Source of the DNA: JAAFIP01 sp031367325
GTDB taxonomy: Bacteria > Pseudomonadota > Gammaproteobacteria > Burkholderiales > Burkholderiaceae_C
DNA length: 64,000 nucleotides
Assembly: GCA_031367325.1 (NCBI GenBank)
Contig: JANLPQ010000018.1
Coordinates: 1 to 64,000, forward strand
Direction of reading: 5' to 3'
Shown here: positions 35,172 through 44,200 of the stretch, in pieces
How positions within the stretch are numbered: position 1 is the stretch's first letter
Layout: each line of letters starts with the position of its first letter
The notes under the pieces: model-generated
Database searches by the model: none
What the model was told of the DNA's origin: nothing
Seen by the model: only the letters and a program-made list of their open reading frames with translations
Translations under genes and position numbers: made by a program

Positions 35172-35219
35172 GATATTACTTGTTGAGCTGTCTAAATGCA
35201 ATCAAAAAATAAAAATGAC

Positions 35220-37205
35220 TTAACCAATCTCAATTCCAACAGCTAGAGGTTGTGTGGCTTCCGGCAAATTTGACATTGGTATCCAGTTCTCACGCTTGTG
35301 TATTTTTTCGTCAAATATTTCATCAGGCAAATTATCAAAAAAGTACAACGGTGTTTCAGTTTCAGTTGTTGGTTGCTCTATGCTCGGGCCCGGCACCGCC
35401 CACAAGTTGTAACTATGGCGAGTAACAATCAAATCGTCTTTGGCACGTGTGAGAGCAACATATAAAACACGCCGTTCCTCTTCAACCTCATCCTCGTCAC
35501 CTAGTGCGTATTGCGAGGGATACGCGCCAGGTGAGACGTTGATAACGTAACAGACTTTGCTTTCCGTACCTTTTGCCGAATGAACTGTAATGAGGGTCAC
35601 AACATCATTTGTCTCTAGTCGATCTACATGACTATGATGCACAGGATCAAGAAGGTATTCTTCAATGAAAGCCAGGATCGAAGTATGTTTCTCAGCAAGT
35701 TTTTCAACAAGACGGAAATCCCTTCGACGTCTATCCCAATCTTGATTTTTATACTTCTCCGATAAAACTTCTTCCATTGCTTTAACCGCACTAGAAATTG
35801 CGCTTGAAACTGCACCCTGTAGTTCTTTCACGATATTTACTACCAAGGCAGCGGTCTCTGGAATTTTGGATTCGCTCACAAGAACAGATATACAACCTTC
35901 AAGCGTGTCCTCAGAAAGAATACGCTCGATTACATTAGTTGCGGTGACTTCACCCACACCATGCCACAGTGTGAGAAATCTCATCCATCCGATTTCATCT
36001 TGCGGATTCGCAACAAGGCGCAAAACGGAAAGAACGTCGCGAACGTGCGCTGACTCCATCAATTTAGTGCCGCCAATGAATTGGTATGGAATTTCCTTTG
36101 CCAAGAGTGAGCTCTCAACGACGCGCGCTGCAAACGCAGAGCGTGACAGGATCATGTGATCTCGCCAGCTATTACCGGCTCCTCTTTTTTCCAATATATC
36201 TTCTGCAATCCATCGACCTTCTTCCCACTCATTTGCGAATGTATGAAGTTGAGGTCGATTTCCTAGTCCACGCGCAGCCACCAACACCTTATCGTAATTT
36301 AGTGGGCTTTCAGCAAGAAGCCAATTTGACACATCCAAAATTTCTTGAGTTGAGCGGTAATTTTTTTCCAATTTTAGGGTGGTAGAGTTTTCAACTCGTT
36401 CAGAAAAACTGTGAACGTTTCTAAAATCAGCCCCTCGAAAACCATAGATCGACTGGGCATCATCCCCGACGCAGAATATAGTGACATGCTTTCGTAATGG
36501 GTCAATCAGCTTCCACTGAAGTGGATTGGTATCTTGCATTTCGTCAACAAGTATGTAATCGTACTGATTTCCTACCCAAGCACAGGTTTCTGGTGTTGAT
36601 GACATTCGAGTTGCAACAACATCAAGTATGTCATCGTAGTCAAGATATCTCCGATCTCTCTTTCTTGCTTCGTAGGCAAGCATGATGGGGGCAATCTGAT
36701 CTTTTTTATCGTAAGCCTCTGGTGCTTTCTTTTTAAGCGTTACGTCTAGCGACTGCCTCGTATTTCTAGCGAATGAATATATATCTAAGAGTTCCTTTGC
36801 AGTAGGAAGTACCGATGAACTTTTTTTGCCACGCAAGACTTTGAATAACAGTAATTGATCGTCACGATCTATTATTGAGTAGCCTTTACTGCCAAACGCC
36901 ATAGGTGCACTTCTAATAAGTGACATGCACCATGTATGAAATGTCGACGCTTTTAGTCCCTCAGCTACAGCTCCCAAATGGACGCTAACCCGCTCCACTA
37001 TTTCAGATGCAGATCGCCTTGTAAAAGTGAGAATTTGAATTCTGTTGGCTGGTGTCCCGTTAGAAATCAGAAAAGCGGCCCGGGCAATAATAGTTTTCGT
37101 TTTTCCGCATCCCGCACCAGCCAAGACTAAAGCGTGTTGGCGCTGCATGCATGCGGCTAATCTTTGTGGTTCGTTTAATTCTGAAAGAAGCGATTCAATG
37201 CTCAT
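35220..37205 (-). CDS. UvrD/Rep-type superfamily 1 DNA helicase
   Basis: 661 residues, 3'-5' ATP-dependent helicase. Motifs in order: Q-motif LNEPQRLAACM, Walker A GAGCGKTKT, Ia LTFTRRSASEI, motif II ILVDEMQDTNP, motif III VGDDAQSIYGFRGA, motif IV LEKNYRST, motif V TLITVHSAKGTESK and motif VI EERRVLYVALTRAKDDL. All appear intact. No RecB-type nuclease domain or obvious partner nuclease is fused or adjacent. AT-rich composition and FRG neighbour suggest an accessory, possibly defence-related, helicase rather than the housekeeping UvrD. Its own function is not shown by sequence. Confidence 0.9.
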   Translation of the reverse strand: MSIESLLSELNEPQRLAACMQRQHALVLAGAGCGKTKTIIARAAFLISNGTPANRIQILTFTRRSASEIVERVSVHLGAVAEGLKASTFHTWCMSLIRSAPMAFGSKGYSIIDRDDQLLLFKVLRGKKSSSVLPTAKELLDIYSFARNTRQSLDVTLKKKAPEAYDKKDQIAPIMLAYEARKRDRRYLDYDDILDVVATRMSSTPETCAWVGNQYDYILVDEMQDTNPLQWKLIDPLRKHVTIFCVGDDAQSIYGFRGADFRNVHSFSERVENSTTLKLEKNYRSTQEILDVSNWLLAESPLNYDKVLVAARGLGNRPQLHTFANEWEEGRWIAEDILEKRGAGNSWRDHMILSRSAFAARVVESSLLAKEIPYQFIGGTKLMESAHVRDVLSVLRLVANPQDEIGWMRFLTLWHGVGEVTATNVIERILSEDTLEGCISVLVSESKIPETAALVVNIVKELQGAVSSAISSAVKAMEEVLSEKYKNQDWDRRRRDFRLVEKLAEKHTSILAFIEEYLLDPVHHSHVDRLETNDVVTLITVHSAKGTESKVCYVINVSPGAYPSQYALGDEDEVEEERRVLYVALTRAKDDLIVTRHSYNLWAVPGPSIEQPTTETETPLYFFDNLPDEIFDEKIHKRENWIPMSNLPEATQPLAVGIEIG

Positions 37206-37255
37206 TTATTATCCAAGGCGTGCTTTTGCAAATATCATTTTGATTTAAAAAGCAA

Positions 37256-37489
37256 TTAAATATCTGCAAGTTTCTCTACAGCGATCATACATTTTTGTAA
37301 AGAGCCGCCACATACAAGTAAATCAGCACCACACAGCACATTCATAACAAACTTTTTTTTAACTAATGAATGCTTGTGAGCACACCAAGGCGTGCAAGTT
37401 TTTACAATTTCGGCAGGTTGACGATCTGAACGAATTTCTCGGCTTGTGAGCACATTAATTTCTTCGCGATAAAAATAACATTTACTCAT
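37256..37489 (-). CDS. Small Cys/His-containing protein, unknown
   Basis: 77 residues. CTPWCAHKH near the middle and further Cys in VLCGAD, LLVCGG and QKCM could bind a metal. AAGGAG lies 10 bases before the ATG, so it is likely expressed. I recognise no family. It sits upstream of the helicase on the same strand (51 bp gap) and may be cotranscribed with it. Confidence 0.6.
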   Translation of the reverse strand: MSKCYFYREEINVLTSREIRSDRQPAEIVKTCTPWCAHKHSLVKKKFVMNVLCGADLLVCGGSLQKCMIAVEKLADI

Positions 37490-37599
37490 GATTTTTAGTC
37501 TCCTTGTAACGTGAATGAGCTGAATTTATTAAAACAGACCAAATCTAGTGGAATAAATTTGGCAAACTACATCTGTAGAAAAAATTGAAACTTTTTGAA

Positions 37600-37902
37600 T
37601 TACTTTCCAATAGACTTGGAGTTCACTGGTGCCCAAACTGCACTGCACGCGCTGCAAATCAACGGATTTGAGTGGTAGCGACGATCTGCGCCACCATCGA
37701 TCCTGCCGAATCTATAACGTGGTCCAATTTGACTTCTGCAATGACTACACATTGGACGGTTGACTTGCTGAATGTAGGCGATGATCGCTGCACAAACAAT
37801 AAGTATCGTGCCCCATAACCAGCCGAGGCTGTAAAAGAAAAGGTAGAAAAATATCCCAATCACAAATATTGCAATTAGCAAACTGTCAGACTTTTGCCTC
37901 AT
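37600..37902 (-). CDS. Small membrane protein with C-terminal zinc ribbon
   Basis: 100 residues. Two hydrophobic segments (LLIAIFVIGIFFYLFFYSLG and LWGTILIVCAAIIAYIQ) are followed by CSHC and, about 30 residues on, CSAC, a Cys4 zinc-ribbon pattern. GGAG lies six bases before the ATG. Function unknown. It resembles, in reverse order, the zinc-ribbon membrane protein at 9715-10071. Confidence 0.65.
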   Translation of the reverse strand: MRQKSDSLLIAIFVIGIFFYLFFYSLGWLWGTILIVCAAIIAYIQQVNRPMCSHCRSQIGPRYRFGRIDGGADRRYHSNPLICSACSAVWAPVNSKSIGK

Positions 37903-38352
37903 TGTTTCTCCATTTTTATTTGCTAGTGAATTGTATCAAGCAGGCTAAATTATGTATCTTAAAGCTAACACAATTTTCAGTATACGAATCCATTCAAAAT
38001 ACCAAAATTGCTCTGTAAATAATAGCAATTTATTAAATATTCACGTCGGGAAATGCTTAATTCGGCAGTATAAATCCACAACTCGCTATAAGCAGCGGGC
38101 AGCAGATAGGCAGCGCAGGCAGTGGGTGTTACGCGCACACCTCATCACTCATTGACAGTCGTGGCTGATCAAGACTCACCGCACAATACGACCCAACATA
38201 TACACAACAGATGTAGTTGACGTATCGCACAGTGCGCGCTGCAGCGAAGAATCATCGCAGTGGGCACTGTGACTGTAGGCGCTTATCTTGGTTTGGGTGA
38301 TAACTTTGCAGACCCACACGAGCACTGGTTTAGCTTGAAGTTGAAGCTTAAT
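37903..38352. other. Non-coding gap with a small hairpin
   Basis: No supportable gene. CACAGTGC at 38228-38235 and GCACTGTG at 38264-38271 form a hairpin with further partial pairing inside. The left part is AT-rich. The gap marks the transition from the AT-rich FRG/helicase block to the GC-richer toxin-antitoxin block. Confidence 0.5.
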
Positions 38353-38401
38353 TACTATGCATTTAATAGCTGTCTGAGCAATAATTACTTGGGCTAACGC
38401 T
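38353..38401. repeat. TAGCTGCTTGAGCAG repeat, diverged type B
   Basis: TACTATGCATTTAATAGCTG then TCTGAGCAATAATTACTTGG and GCTAACGCT. The core has TCTGAGCA. It ends 10 bp before the DUF2442 stop codon. Confidence 0.75.
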
Positions 38402-38411
38402 AATTTAACGT

Positions 38412-38777
38412 TTAATCAGCGTGCAAAACGGCCTGTTTCTTCGGCCTACCGCCCAGCTTGCCATTGGCTCGAGACGACTGTGCTTTGGCGGCGCTAGCGG
38501 TACGGCCTCCATCTGCGCCTATTTCGGCCATCCATTTTTTGGTACCCAGCACGCCTTTGACCAGGCTTTGCACGTTCAGGTCTGCGTCCAGCTTGGGCCA
38601 ATGCAGGCCCAGGCCAGCAGCTTGAATCTGGATGGTGCGCAGGTCGCTCACTTTGGCGCCTGCCAAGCTTTCGGCCCGCTGTACCGGGAACTCGAATGCG
38701 CAGCCATTGTTTAGCTCTACGTGGATGCGCCCCGCCTCGTAGCGGGCGGCGGTGGCCAGCGGGCCACGGGCTAGCAA
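38412..38777 (-). CDS. DUF2442-like protein, 5' end uncertain
   Basis: About 121 residues from a possible TTG at 38777. The recognisable part is RYEAGRIHVELNNGCAFEFP, LAGAKVSDLRTIQIQAAGLG and LHWPKLDADLNVQSLVKGVL, ending in a basic tail GKLGGRPKKQ. Such proteins often sit near toxin-antitoxin genes. No ATG start exists: upstream in this frame is non-conserved and overlaps the relE-like gene, while AQRIAAANA, which looks like the expected N-terminal helix, is in another frame. A frameshift near 38780 may have removed the natural start. Confidence 0.62.
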   Translation of the reverse strand: MLARGPLATAARYEAGRIHVELNNGCAFEFPVQRAESLAGAKVSDLRTIQIQAAGLGLHWPKLDADLNVQSLVKGVLGTKKWMAEIGADGGRTASAAKAQSSRANGKLGGRPKKQAVLHAD

Positions 38778-38850
38778 GCGTTGGCGGCGGCAATTCTCTG
38801 CGCAACCTGGAGAGAGTTGAGTTGGCCGCGCCCTCGCCCTCGCCGTCTGG

Positions 38851-39069
38851 CTAATGCCGATCTGACAACACGCGGCGCAGGGTCTTGGGGTTGCGCCTTG
38901 CGTCCAAGACGGCGGCAACAGTGGCAGTCTTGTCATCAAACTGGTAGTAAATCGAGAACGGAAAACGCTTGGACGCGGTGCGATACGGGCCGGGGTCTTG
39001 TAGCTCGTAAAACGCATAGCCGTCCAGCAAATCGCCCTCGGCTGAGGGCGCAATTTGCACTTTATGCAT
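38851..39069 (-). pseudogene. RelE/ParE-type toxin with internal deletion
   Basis: 72 residues, against about 95-105 in the family. The N-terminus MHKVQIAPSAEGDLLDGYAF and the C-terminal strand region RFPFSIYYQFDDKTATVAAV and RRNPKTLRRVL are normal. The central helix region that should follow YELQDPG is missing: the protein jumps from QDPG to PYRTASKRF. About 30 codons have been lost in frame, so toxicity is doubtful. It overlaps the antitoxin gene by eight bases. Confidence 0.72.
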
Positions 39070-39295
39070 TGCGCTGGCTATTTAATTGCGCGGCTTGGGT
39101 GAGGATGCGGGCTTTGGCGTCGGCCCAGTCTGTGGCCTGGCCGGCTTCGATCTCGCGCACGCGCTGCGCCAGCACATCAGCATGCCAAGCGGGGCTGGGG
39201 TCGTAGGCGCTGTCGTGCGAGAGTGATTCCGACAGCACTTCCATGGCTTCTAGGCGCTGGGCAAGCGGCAGGGTGCTTAGTTCGGCCATGTTCAT
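39062..39295 (-). CDS. Antitoxin of the RelE/ParE pair (putative addiction module component)
   Basis: 77 residues. The pattern LSTLPLAQRLEAMEVLSESL followed by a Trp-containing PSPAWHADVLAQRVREIEAG and DWADAKARIL is that of small antitoxins paired with RelE/ParE toxins. ATG 39295 or 39289 are both possible. It overlaps the damaged toxin gene. The antitoxin frame itself looks intact. Confidence 0.78.
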   Translation of the reverse strand: MNMAELSTLPLAQRLEAMEVLSESLSHDSAYDPSPAWHADVLAQRVREIEAGQATDWADAKARILTQAAQLNSQRNA

Positions 39296-39412
39296 GGTGA
39301 AGTCTTGGTTGAGGTTCTGTATTGGTCAGAGATTGAATTTAAATCCTACTGCTCGGGTCGCTGTTATCGCGGTGCTGGTAGCTCTTTACGAACCCTAGTC
39401 AGATACCTTTTA

Positions 39413-39703
39413 TTAACCGTGCAATGGCTGCGCCGTCAATTTGACACCCAAGGCCTTGCACACCCGTGCAATGGTGTCAAAGCGTGGCTGCGCGTCGGCG
39501 CGCAAGGCTTTGTACAACGCCTCGCGGCCAATGCCTGCGTCTTGCGCAATTTGGGCCATGCCCCGTGCGCGCGCAATGTCGCCTAGCGCGGCAGCCAGCA
39601 GGCCGGGGCTGCCATCTTCCAGCATATCGGTAAGGTAGTCTGCAATAGACTGCTCGTCATCCAAGTATTTGGCAGGGTCGAATGGGATGGTTTTAACGGT
39701 CAT
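39413..39703 (-). CDS. HigA-type addiction module antidote protein
   Basis: 96 residues. The start IPFDPAKYLDDEQSIADYLT and the helix-turn-helix MAQIAQDAGIGREALYKALR, then FDTIARVCKALGVKL, match the antidote proteins that pair with small HigB/RelE-like toxins. It overlaps the toxin remnant by four bases (ATGA). Order toxin then antitoxin is typical of higBA-like loci. Confidence 0.85.
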   Translation of the reverse strand: MTVKTIPFDPAKYLDDEQSIADYLTDMLEDGSPGLLAAALGDIARARGMAQIAQDAGIGREALYKALRADAQPRFDTIARVCKALGVKLTAQPLHG

Positions 39704-40035
39704 GGTTGTTTGCCTTTCATGGTTTGCGTGGCTTTAAGCTGCGCGGCTTTCAAAATGGATGCCAGCTCGATGGCGCGGTCAATATCTTTTTGCTGGTTGG
39801 ATTTGTCGCCCCCGCCTAGTGCAATCACCAGCACGGTGTCCATTTGGGTGACGTAAATGCGATAGCCTGCGCCAAAATGCTCTCTGAGCTCAGTCACACC
39901 CGAGCCCACGGCTTTGCAGTCACCTCACAAACCCGTGACCAACTTTGCCAGCCGCGAGACCATGCGAATACGCGTTCGTTTGTCCAGCGACTGAACCCAG
40001 GTTTCGAATATGTCGGTAGTTTCTATCTGGTAGAT
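39700..40035 (-). pseudogene. HigB/RelE-like toxin interrupted by a TGA codon
   Basis: Read through, the frame from 40035 gives YQIETTDIFETWVQSLDKRT, RIRMVSRLAKLVTGL, a stop at 39925-39927, then GDCKAVGSGVTELREHFGAG and YRIYVTQMDTVLVIALGGGD. Both halves are typical of the toxin and stay in one frame. The family usually has GNFGDCKAVG where this shows GL*GD. The expected start codon also reads ATC (40033-40035). Two lesions point to decay; an internal GTG at 39909 would give only the C-terminal half. Confidence 0.78.
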
Positions 40036-40125
40036 TGCCGCAATTGTATTCGATCGAATACTTTGTCAAAATTTGACCCAGATGCTTAATAGCTACTTTC
40101 CCAGAATTACGCATAAATACGCATA

Positions 40126-40141
40126 ACACATAATTATGTGT
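40126..40141. promoter_or_regulatory. Perfect 16-bp palindrome ACACATAATTATGTGT
   Basis: It lies 49 bp upstream of the following antitoxin-like gene, in an AT-rich segment with a nearby direct repeat of ACGCATAA. It is a likely operator for the ribbon-helix-helix protein encoded next. Confidence 0.55.
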
Positions 40142-40190
40142 AGAATGATATTAGCGATTAAACATCGCCGATTACCTCCAAGGAACCACC

Positions 40191-40547
40191 ATGGCCGCAT
40201 CTTCCACCGTTAACTTCACAGGCGCTGTAGACCGCGCGTTGCTACGGCGTGCCAAGGTCATTGCTGCACAGAACGACACGTCGATTAACGCGCTGTTTAA
40301 CGCGGAGCTGCGTTATTTGGTGGAGACTTTTGATGCGGCGCAGGCATCGGGCAACCAGAACTACCCTAATTTGCTGGCGTTTTCGCTTGGGCAAAGAGAT
40401 ACGCAGGCCACGATGGACAAGCTGGGCATTGATAGCTTTGAAGACTTGTTTTTACTGATGGCGCAGGCGCACTTGCCTATGCCGCGCTTAGCTGATGCCG
40501 CTACGGATGCGATGGTGCAGGCGCTGCACACGTTGCCTACTGCCTAG
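40191..40547 (+). CDS. Probable ribbon-helix-helix antitoxin
   Basis: 118 residues. The first 45 (STVNFTGAVDRALLRRAKVI, AAQNDTSINALFNAELRYLV) have the strand-helix-helix spacing of RHH regulators. The rest is helical with no known motif. AAGGA lies seven bases before the ATG. It precedes the PIN-like gene by 15 bp, and a perfect palindrome sits upstream, which fits an autoregulated toxin-antitoxin pair. Confidence 0.72.
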   Translation: MAASSTVNFTGAVDRALLRRAKVIAAQNDTSINALFNAELRYLVETFDAAQASGNQNYPNLLAFSLGQRDTQATMDKLGIDSFEDLFLLMAQAHLPMPRLADAATDAMVQALHTLPTA

Positions 40548-40562
40548 GCCGCCGCACAGCCT

Positions 40563-41078
40563 ATGCCGCAGTCTGCGCAAGACATTACCCTGCTGCCCGA
40601 TGCGGGGCCGCTGATCACCCTGGCCTACGCGAACGCACTGGACGTGTTGTTCAAACCCGGCTGGCGTGTAGGAGTGGTTGACATGGTGCTGCACGAAGTT
40701 ACCCGCAGCCAAACACCCACCAGTGAAAAGCTTACGCAGTGGGCCGCGCAGTCTAATGTAGACATCCTGCCTACGCAAACACTGGCTATGCATCTTAAAA
40801 ACCCGCTGCGCAAAGCCCGTTTGGGTGAGCAAGCTATTCAAGAAACGTTGAACCAGTTTGCCTTAAGCGAAACTCCGCACAACGCCGTGCTGTTGTTTGA
40901 AGATCATGCCATTGCACGCAACACTTTCTTTGTGCCGCCGGGTTGCCAAAAAGTCAGTACCCGGGCGTTTTTAAACATCCTAGAGCAAAAAGGCTGGATT
41001 GAAAGTGCCAGCGCTATTGAGCGCGCTGCAGTTCAAGCGGGTAGGCAGTTTTCGCAGTTACGGTTTCCGCCTCTGTAA
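40563..41078 (+). CDS. PIN-like domain toxin
   Basis: 171 residues. LLPDAGPLITLAYANALDVL matches the first strand and Asp of a PIN domain; VVDMVLHEVTRS gives the second acidic site; LLFEDHAIARNTFF and VSTRAFLNIL resemble the third acidic site and the end of the fold. Catalytic acids appear present, so activity is plausible. Context with the RHH gene supports a toxin role, but similarity is weaker than for the PIN gene at 7536. Confidence 0.7.
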   Translation: MPQSAQDITLLPDAGPLITLAYANALDVLFKPGWRVGVVDMVLHEVTRSQTPTSEKLTQWAAQSNVDILPTQTLAMHLKNPLRKARLGEQAIQETLNQFALSETPHNAVLLFEDHAIARNTFFVPPGCQKVSTRAFLNILEQKGWIESASAIERAAVQAGRQFSQLRFPPL

Positions 41079-41154
41079 AATTTTGGTTTGCACTAGCGCT
41101 GCTTGAGTTGAACCAAGTTAGAAGTATTGCGAGTTTGGAAAGCACAATTTATAA

Positions 41155-41212
41155 GCGTTTTAGCCGTTCTAGGCCGTAGAACCTGCTCAAGCAGCTATGA
41201 AATTTATAGTAC
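41155..41212. repeat. TAGCTGCTTGAGCAG repeat, type A, between the PIN-like gene and dnaE
   Basis: GCGTTTTAGCCGTTCTAGGC, CGTAGAACCTGCTCAAGCAG and CTATGAAATTTATAGTAC. It ends eight bases before the dnaE stop codon. Confidence 0.88.
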
Positions 41213-41220
41213 CCGCATGC

Positions 41221-44200
41221 TCACTCGTACACCACGCGCGCCTCTCCTGCGTGTGCTTGTGCGGTCCAGCTGGCTAGCGCGGCGTCGCTGGGAAAGAACT
41301 TGGCGCGGTCGTCCAAGGCTATTTCACCAGTGGCATTAACTTCGCCACCCTCGCCTGCTTCGCCACTCCCACCCATAGCAGTGCGCCACAGTTGCAGCCG
41401 CACATTCAGCCCGCGCAGCAGCTCGCCCTGTTCTGTTTGCTCTTTTTTGGGTGGAAAGTCGCGCACCATGCGGGCGATGTCGGGGGCTTTGCCGTTAACA
41501 CCCTTACCCACGGACACACGCAGGTATTTGCCAAATTTGGCGCGGGCTGTGGGTAAATCCCAAATAGCATTAACCTGGAAGCGCAGGCCGCCAGAGAAGC
41601 GGTCGGGCTGGGCCTTGCCTTGGACGATGATGAGTTCGTCGTCTTTCAGGGTGTTGCGGTTAGCGTTGATCAACGCCTCGTCGGCGGTGGCTTCGATGGT
41701 GACGGATTTATCGTCTAGCTTGAAGATGGCCAGCTTGCCGCGCTGGCCGTTGATGATGCGCAGATCGCTGACGATGCCAACTATGGTGCGCGGCTCGCGC
41801 GAGTCAACCAAATCTTCGATTTTGGTGCGGACAAACTGGCGTACTTCGCGGGCAACTTCATCAAACAGGTGGCCTGACAGGTAGAAGCCTACGGCGGTCT
41901 TCTCGGCGGTTAAGCGCTCTTTCACGCCCCACGGGGTCATGTCTACCAGCGGAGGCTCTTGGGTGCTGCTGCCGTGGTCATCATCGCTACCCATATCGAA
42001 CAAGCCGCCTTGGTTGGCGTTGGCCTCTTGCGCTTCGGCGTAGTCCATGGCCAGCTCAACGGACGCCATGAGCGACGCACGGTTAAGCTGCAGGCTGTCG
42101 AAAGCGCCGGCTTTTATCAAGGCCTCTATCGTGCGTTTGTTGATTTTATTGCGCTCTACACGAGCGCAGAAGTCGAACAGGCTGGTGAATGGGCCGCCTT
42201 GGCTAGCATCGGGGCCTAGTCCTTCTCGCGCTGCAATGATAGCTTCTACCGCCTGCTGACCGCTACCTTTGACAGCGCCTAGGCCATAGCGAATCACCTT
42301 ATCGCTCACCGGCTCAAACCGGTAGTTACCGCGGTTCACATCAGGCGGTTCAAAGGTCAAGCCAAACTTGTCTTGCGCGTCTTGCACCAAGATCCGCAGC
42401 TTGTCGGTGTTGTCCATCTCCACCGTCATGTTGGCGCAGAAGAACTCGGCCGTGTAGTGCCGCTTGAGCCAGCCGGTGTGGTAAGCCAACAGCGAGTAAG
42501 CAGCCGCGTGCGACTTGTTAAAGCCGTAGCCTGCAAACTTCTCCATCAAGTCGAAAATCTCGTCGGCTTTTTCTTGGTTGATGTCGTTTTTGGCAGCCCC
42601 TGCGCGAAAGATGCCGCGATGCTCGGCCATTTCTTCGGCCTTCTTTTTGCCCATGGCGCGGCGCAGTAAATCAGCGCCACCCAAACTGTAGCCGCCCAAG
42701 ATCTGCGCAGTTTGCATCACCTGCTCTTGGTAGACCATGATGCCGTAGGTCTCGCTGAGCATCTCTTCTACTAAGGGATGCGGATATTCAATCACCTCAC
42801 GGCCATGCTTGCGCGCCACAAAGCTGGGGATCAGGTCCATCGGGCCGGGGCGATACAGCGCGTTCAGCGCAATCAGGTCTTCTAGCCGCGTGGGGCGTGC
42901 GTCTTTCAGCATACGTTGCATGCCGGGGCTTTCAAACTGGAACACGGCTTCGGTATTGCCGTCGGCAAACAGTTTGTAGGTGGCGGCGTCTTCTAATGGT
43001 ATGTCTTCAAAAGCAAAGTTTTCTTGGCCTTTATGTCTTTCGATAATGAAGTCTTTGGCGATTTCTAAAATAGTTAAGGTCGCAAGACCTAAGAAGTCAA
43101 ACTTCACCAAGCCCACAGCTTCTACGTCATCTTTATCGTATTGGCTTACAGCTGAATCGCTGCCGGGCTGCTGGTACAGCGGGCAAAAATCGGTCAGCTT
43201 GCCGGGCGCTATCAGCACACCACCCGCGTGCATACCCACGTTGCGCGTCATGCCTTCTAGCTTGCGCGCCATGTCCAGCAGGGTGCGCACTTCTTCTTCT
43301 TTTTCTAGCCGTTCGGCAAGAATGGGCTCGGCTTTGATCGCGCCGTCAATGGTCATGTGCGTGCCAGGCTTGTTGGGTATCAGCTTACTGATGCCGTCAC
43401 AAAAGGTATAGCTCATGTCCATCACACGACCTACATCGCGAATAGCGGCACGCGCCGCCATGGTGCCAAAAGTGACGATCTGGCTGACGGCCTCTTTGCC
43501 GTATTTGGCCTTCACGTAGTCAATGACACGATCCCGGTTGGCTTGGCAAAAATCAATGTCAAAGTCGGGCATGGACACCCGCTGCGGGTTCAAAAATCGC
43601 TCAAACAGCAAGTTGTATTGCAGCGGGTCAAGATCGGTAATTTTGAGCGAATACGCCACCAATGAGCCTGCACCTGAGCCACGGCCCGGGCCTACCGGGC
43701 AGCCGTTGGCCTTGGCCCATTGAATAAAGTCCCCCACGATCAAAAAGTAGCCGGGAAAGCCCATCTTCAATATGGTGTTGATCTCAAACTCTAGCCGCTC
43801 CACATAACGCGGCATCTCGGCGGCGCGCACCGACTCATCGCGGTACAAATGCGCCATACGCTCTTTCAAACCCTCGTGCGAGAGGTAGCGAAAATACTCC
43901 TCAGGCGTCATGCGCTGGCCGTTCACCTCGGGCGTCGGAAAGTCGGGCAGCCTGGGTTTGTCCAGCTCGATAGTGATGCTGCAGCGCTTGGCTATCTCAG
44001 CTGTGTTGGCAAGGGCGCTGGGCAGGTCGGCAAACAGCGCCTGCATTTGCTCAGGTGATTTGAAATATTGCTCACGGGTAAACTTGCGCACGCGCCGCGC
44101 GTTGCCCAAAATTTCGCCTTCGGCAATACACACGCGTGCTTCATGTGCTTCGTAGTCTGTTGCTGCTAAAAATTGGATGGGGTGCGTCGCCACCACCGGC

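Noticed and set aside
35220..37205. Helicase as GajB of a Gabija system
   Set aside because: No OLD/TOPRIM nuclease gene (GajA) is adjacent on either side, so this assignment is not supported.
37952..38155. 67-codon frame in the gene-free stretch
   Set aside because: No ribosome site, no recognisable motif, AT-rich random-looking sequence.
41085..41120. AGCGCTGCTTGAGTTGAACC, a partial core match after the PIN-like gene
   Set aside because: Too short and diverged to count beside the full copy at 41155-41212.
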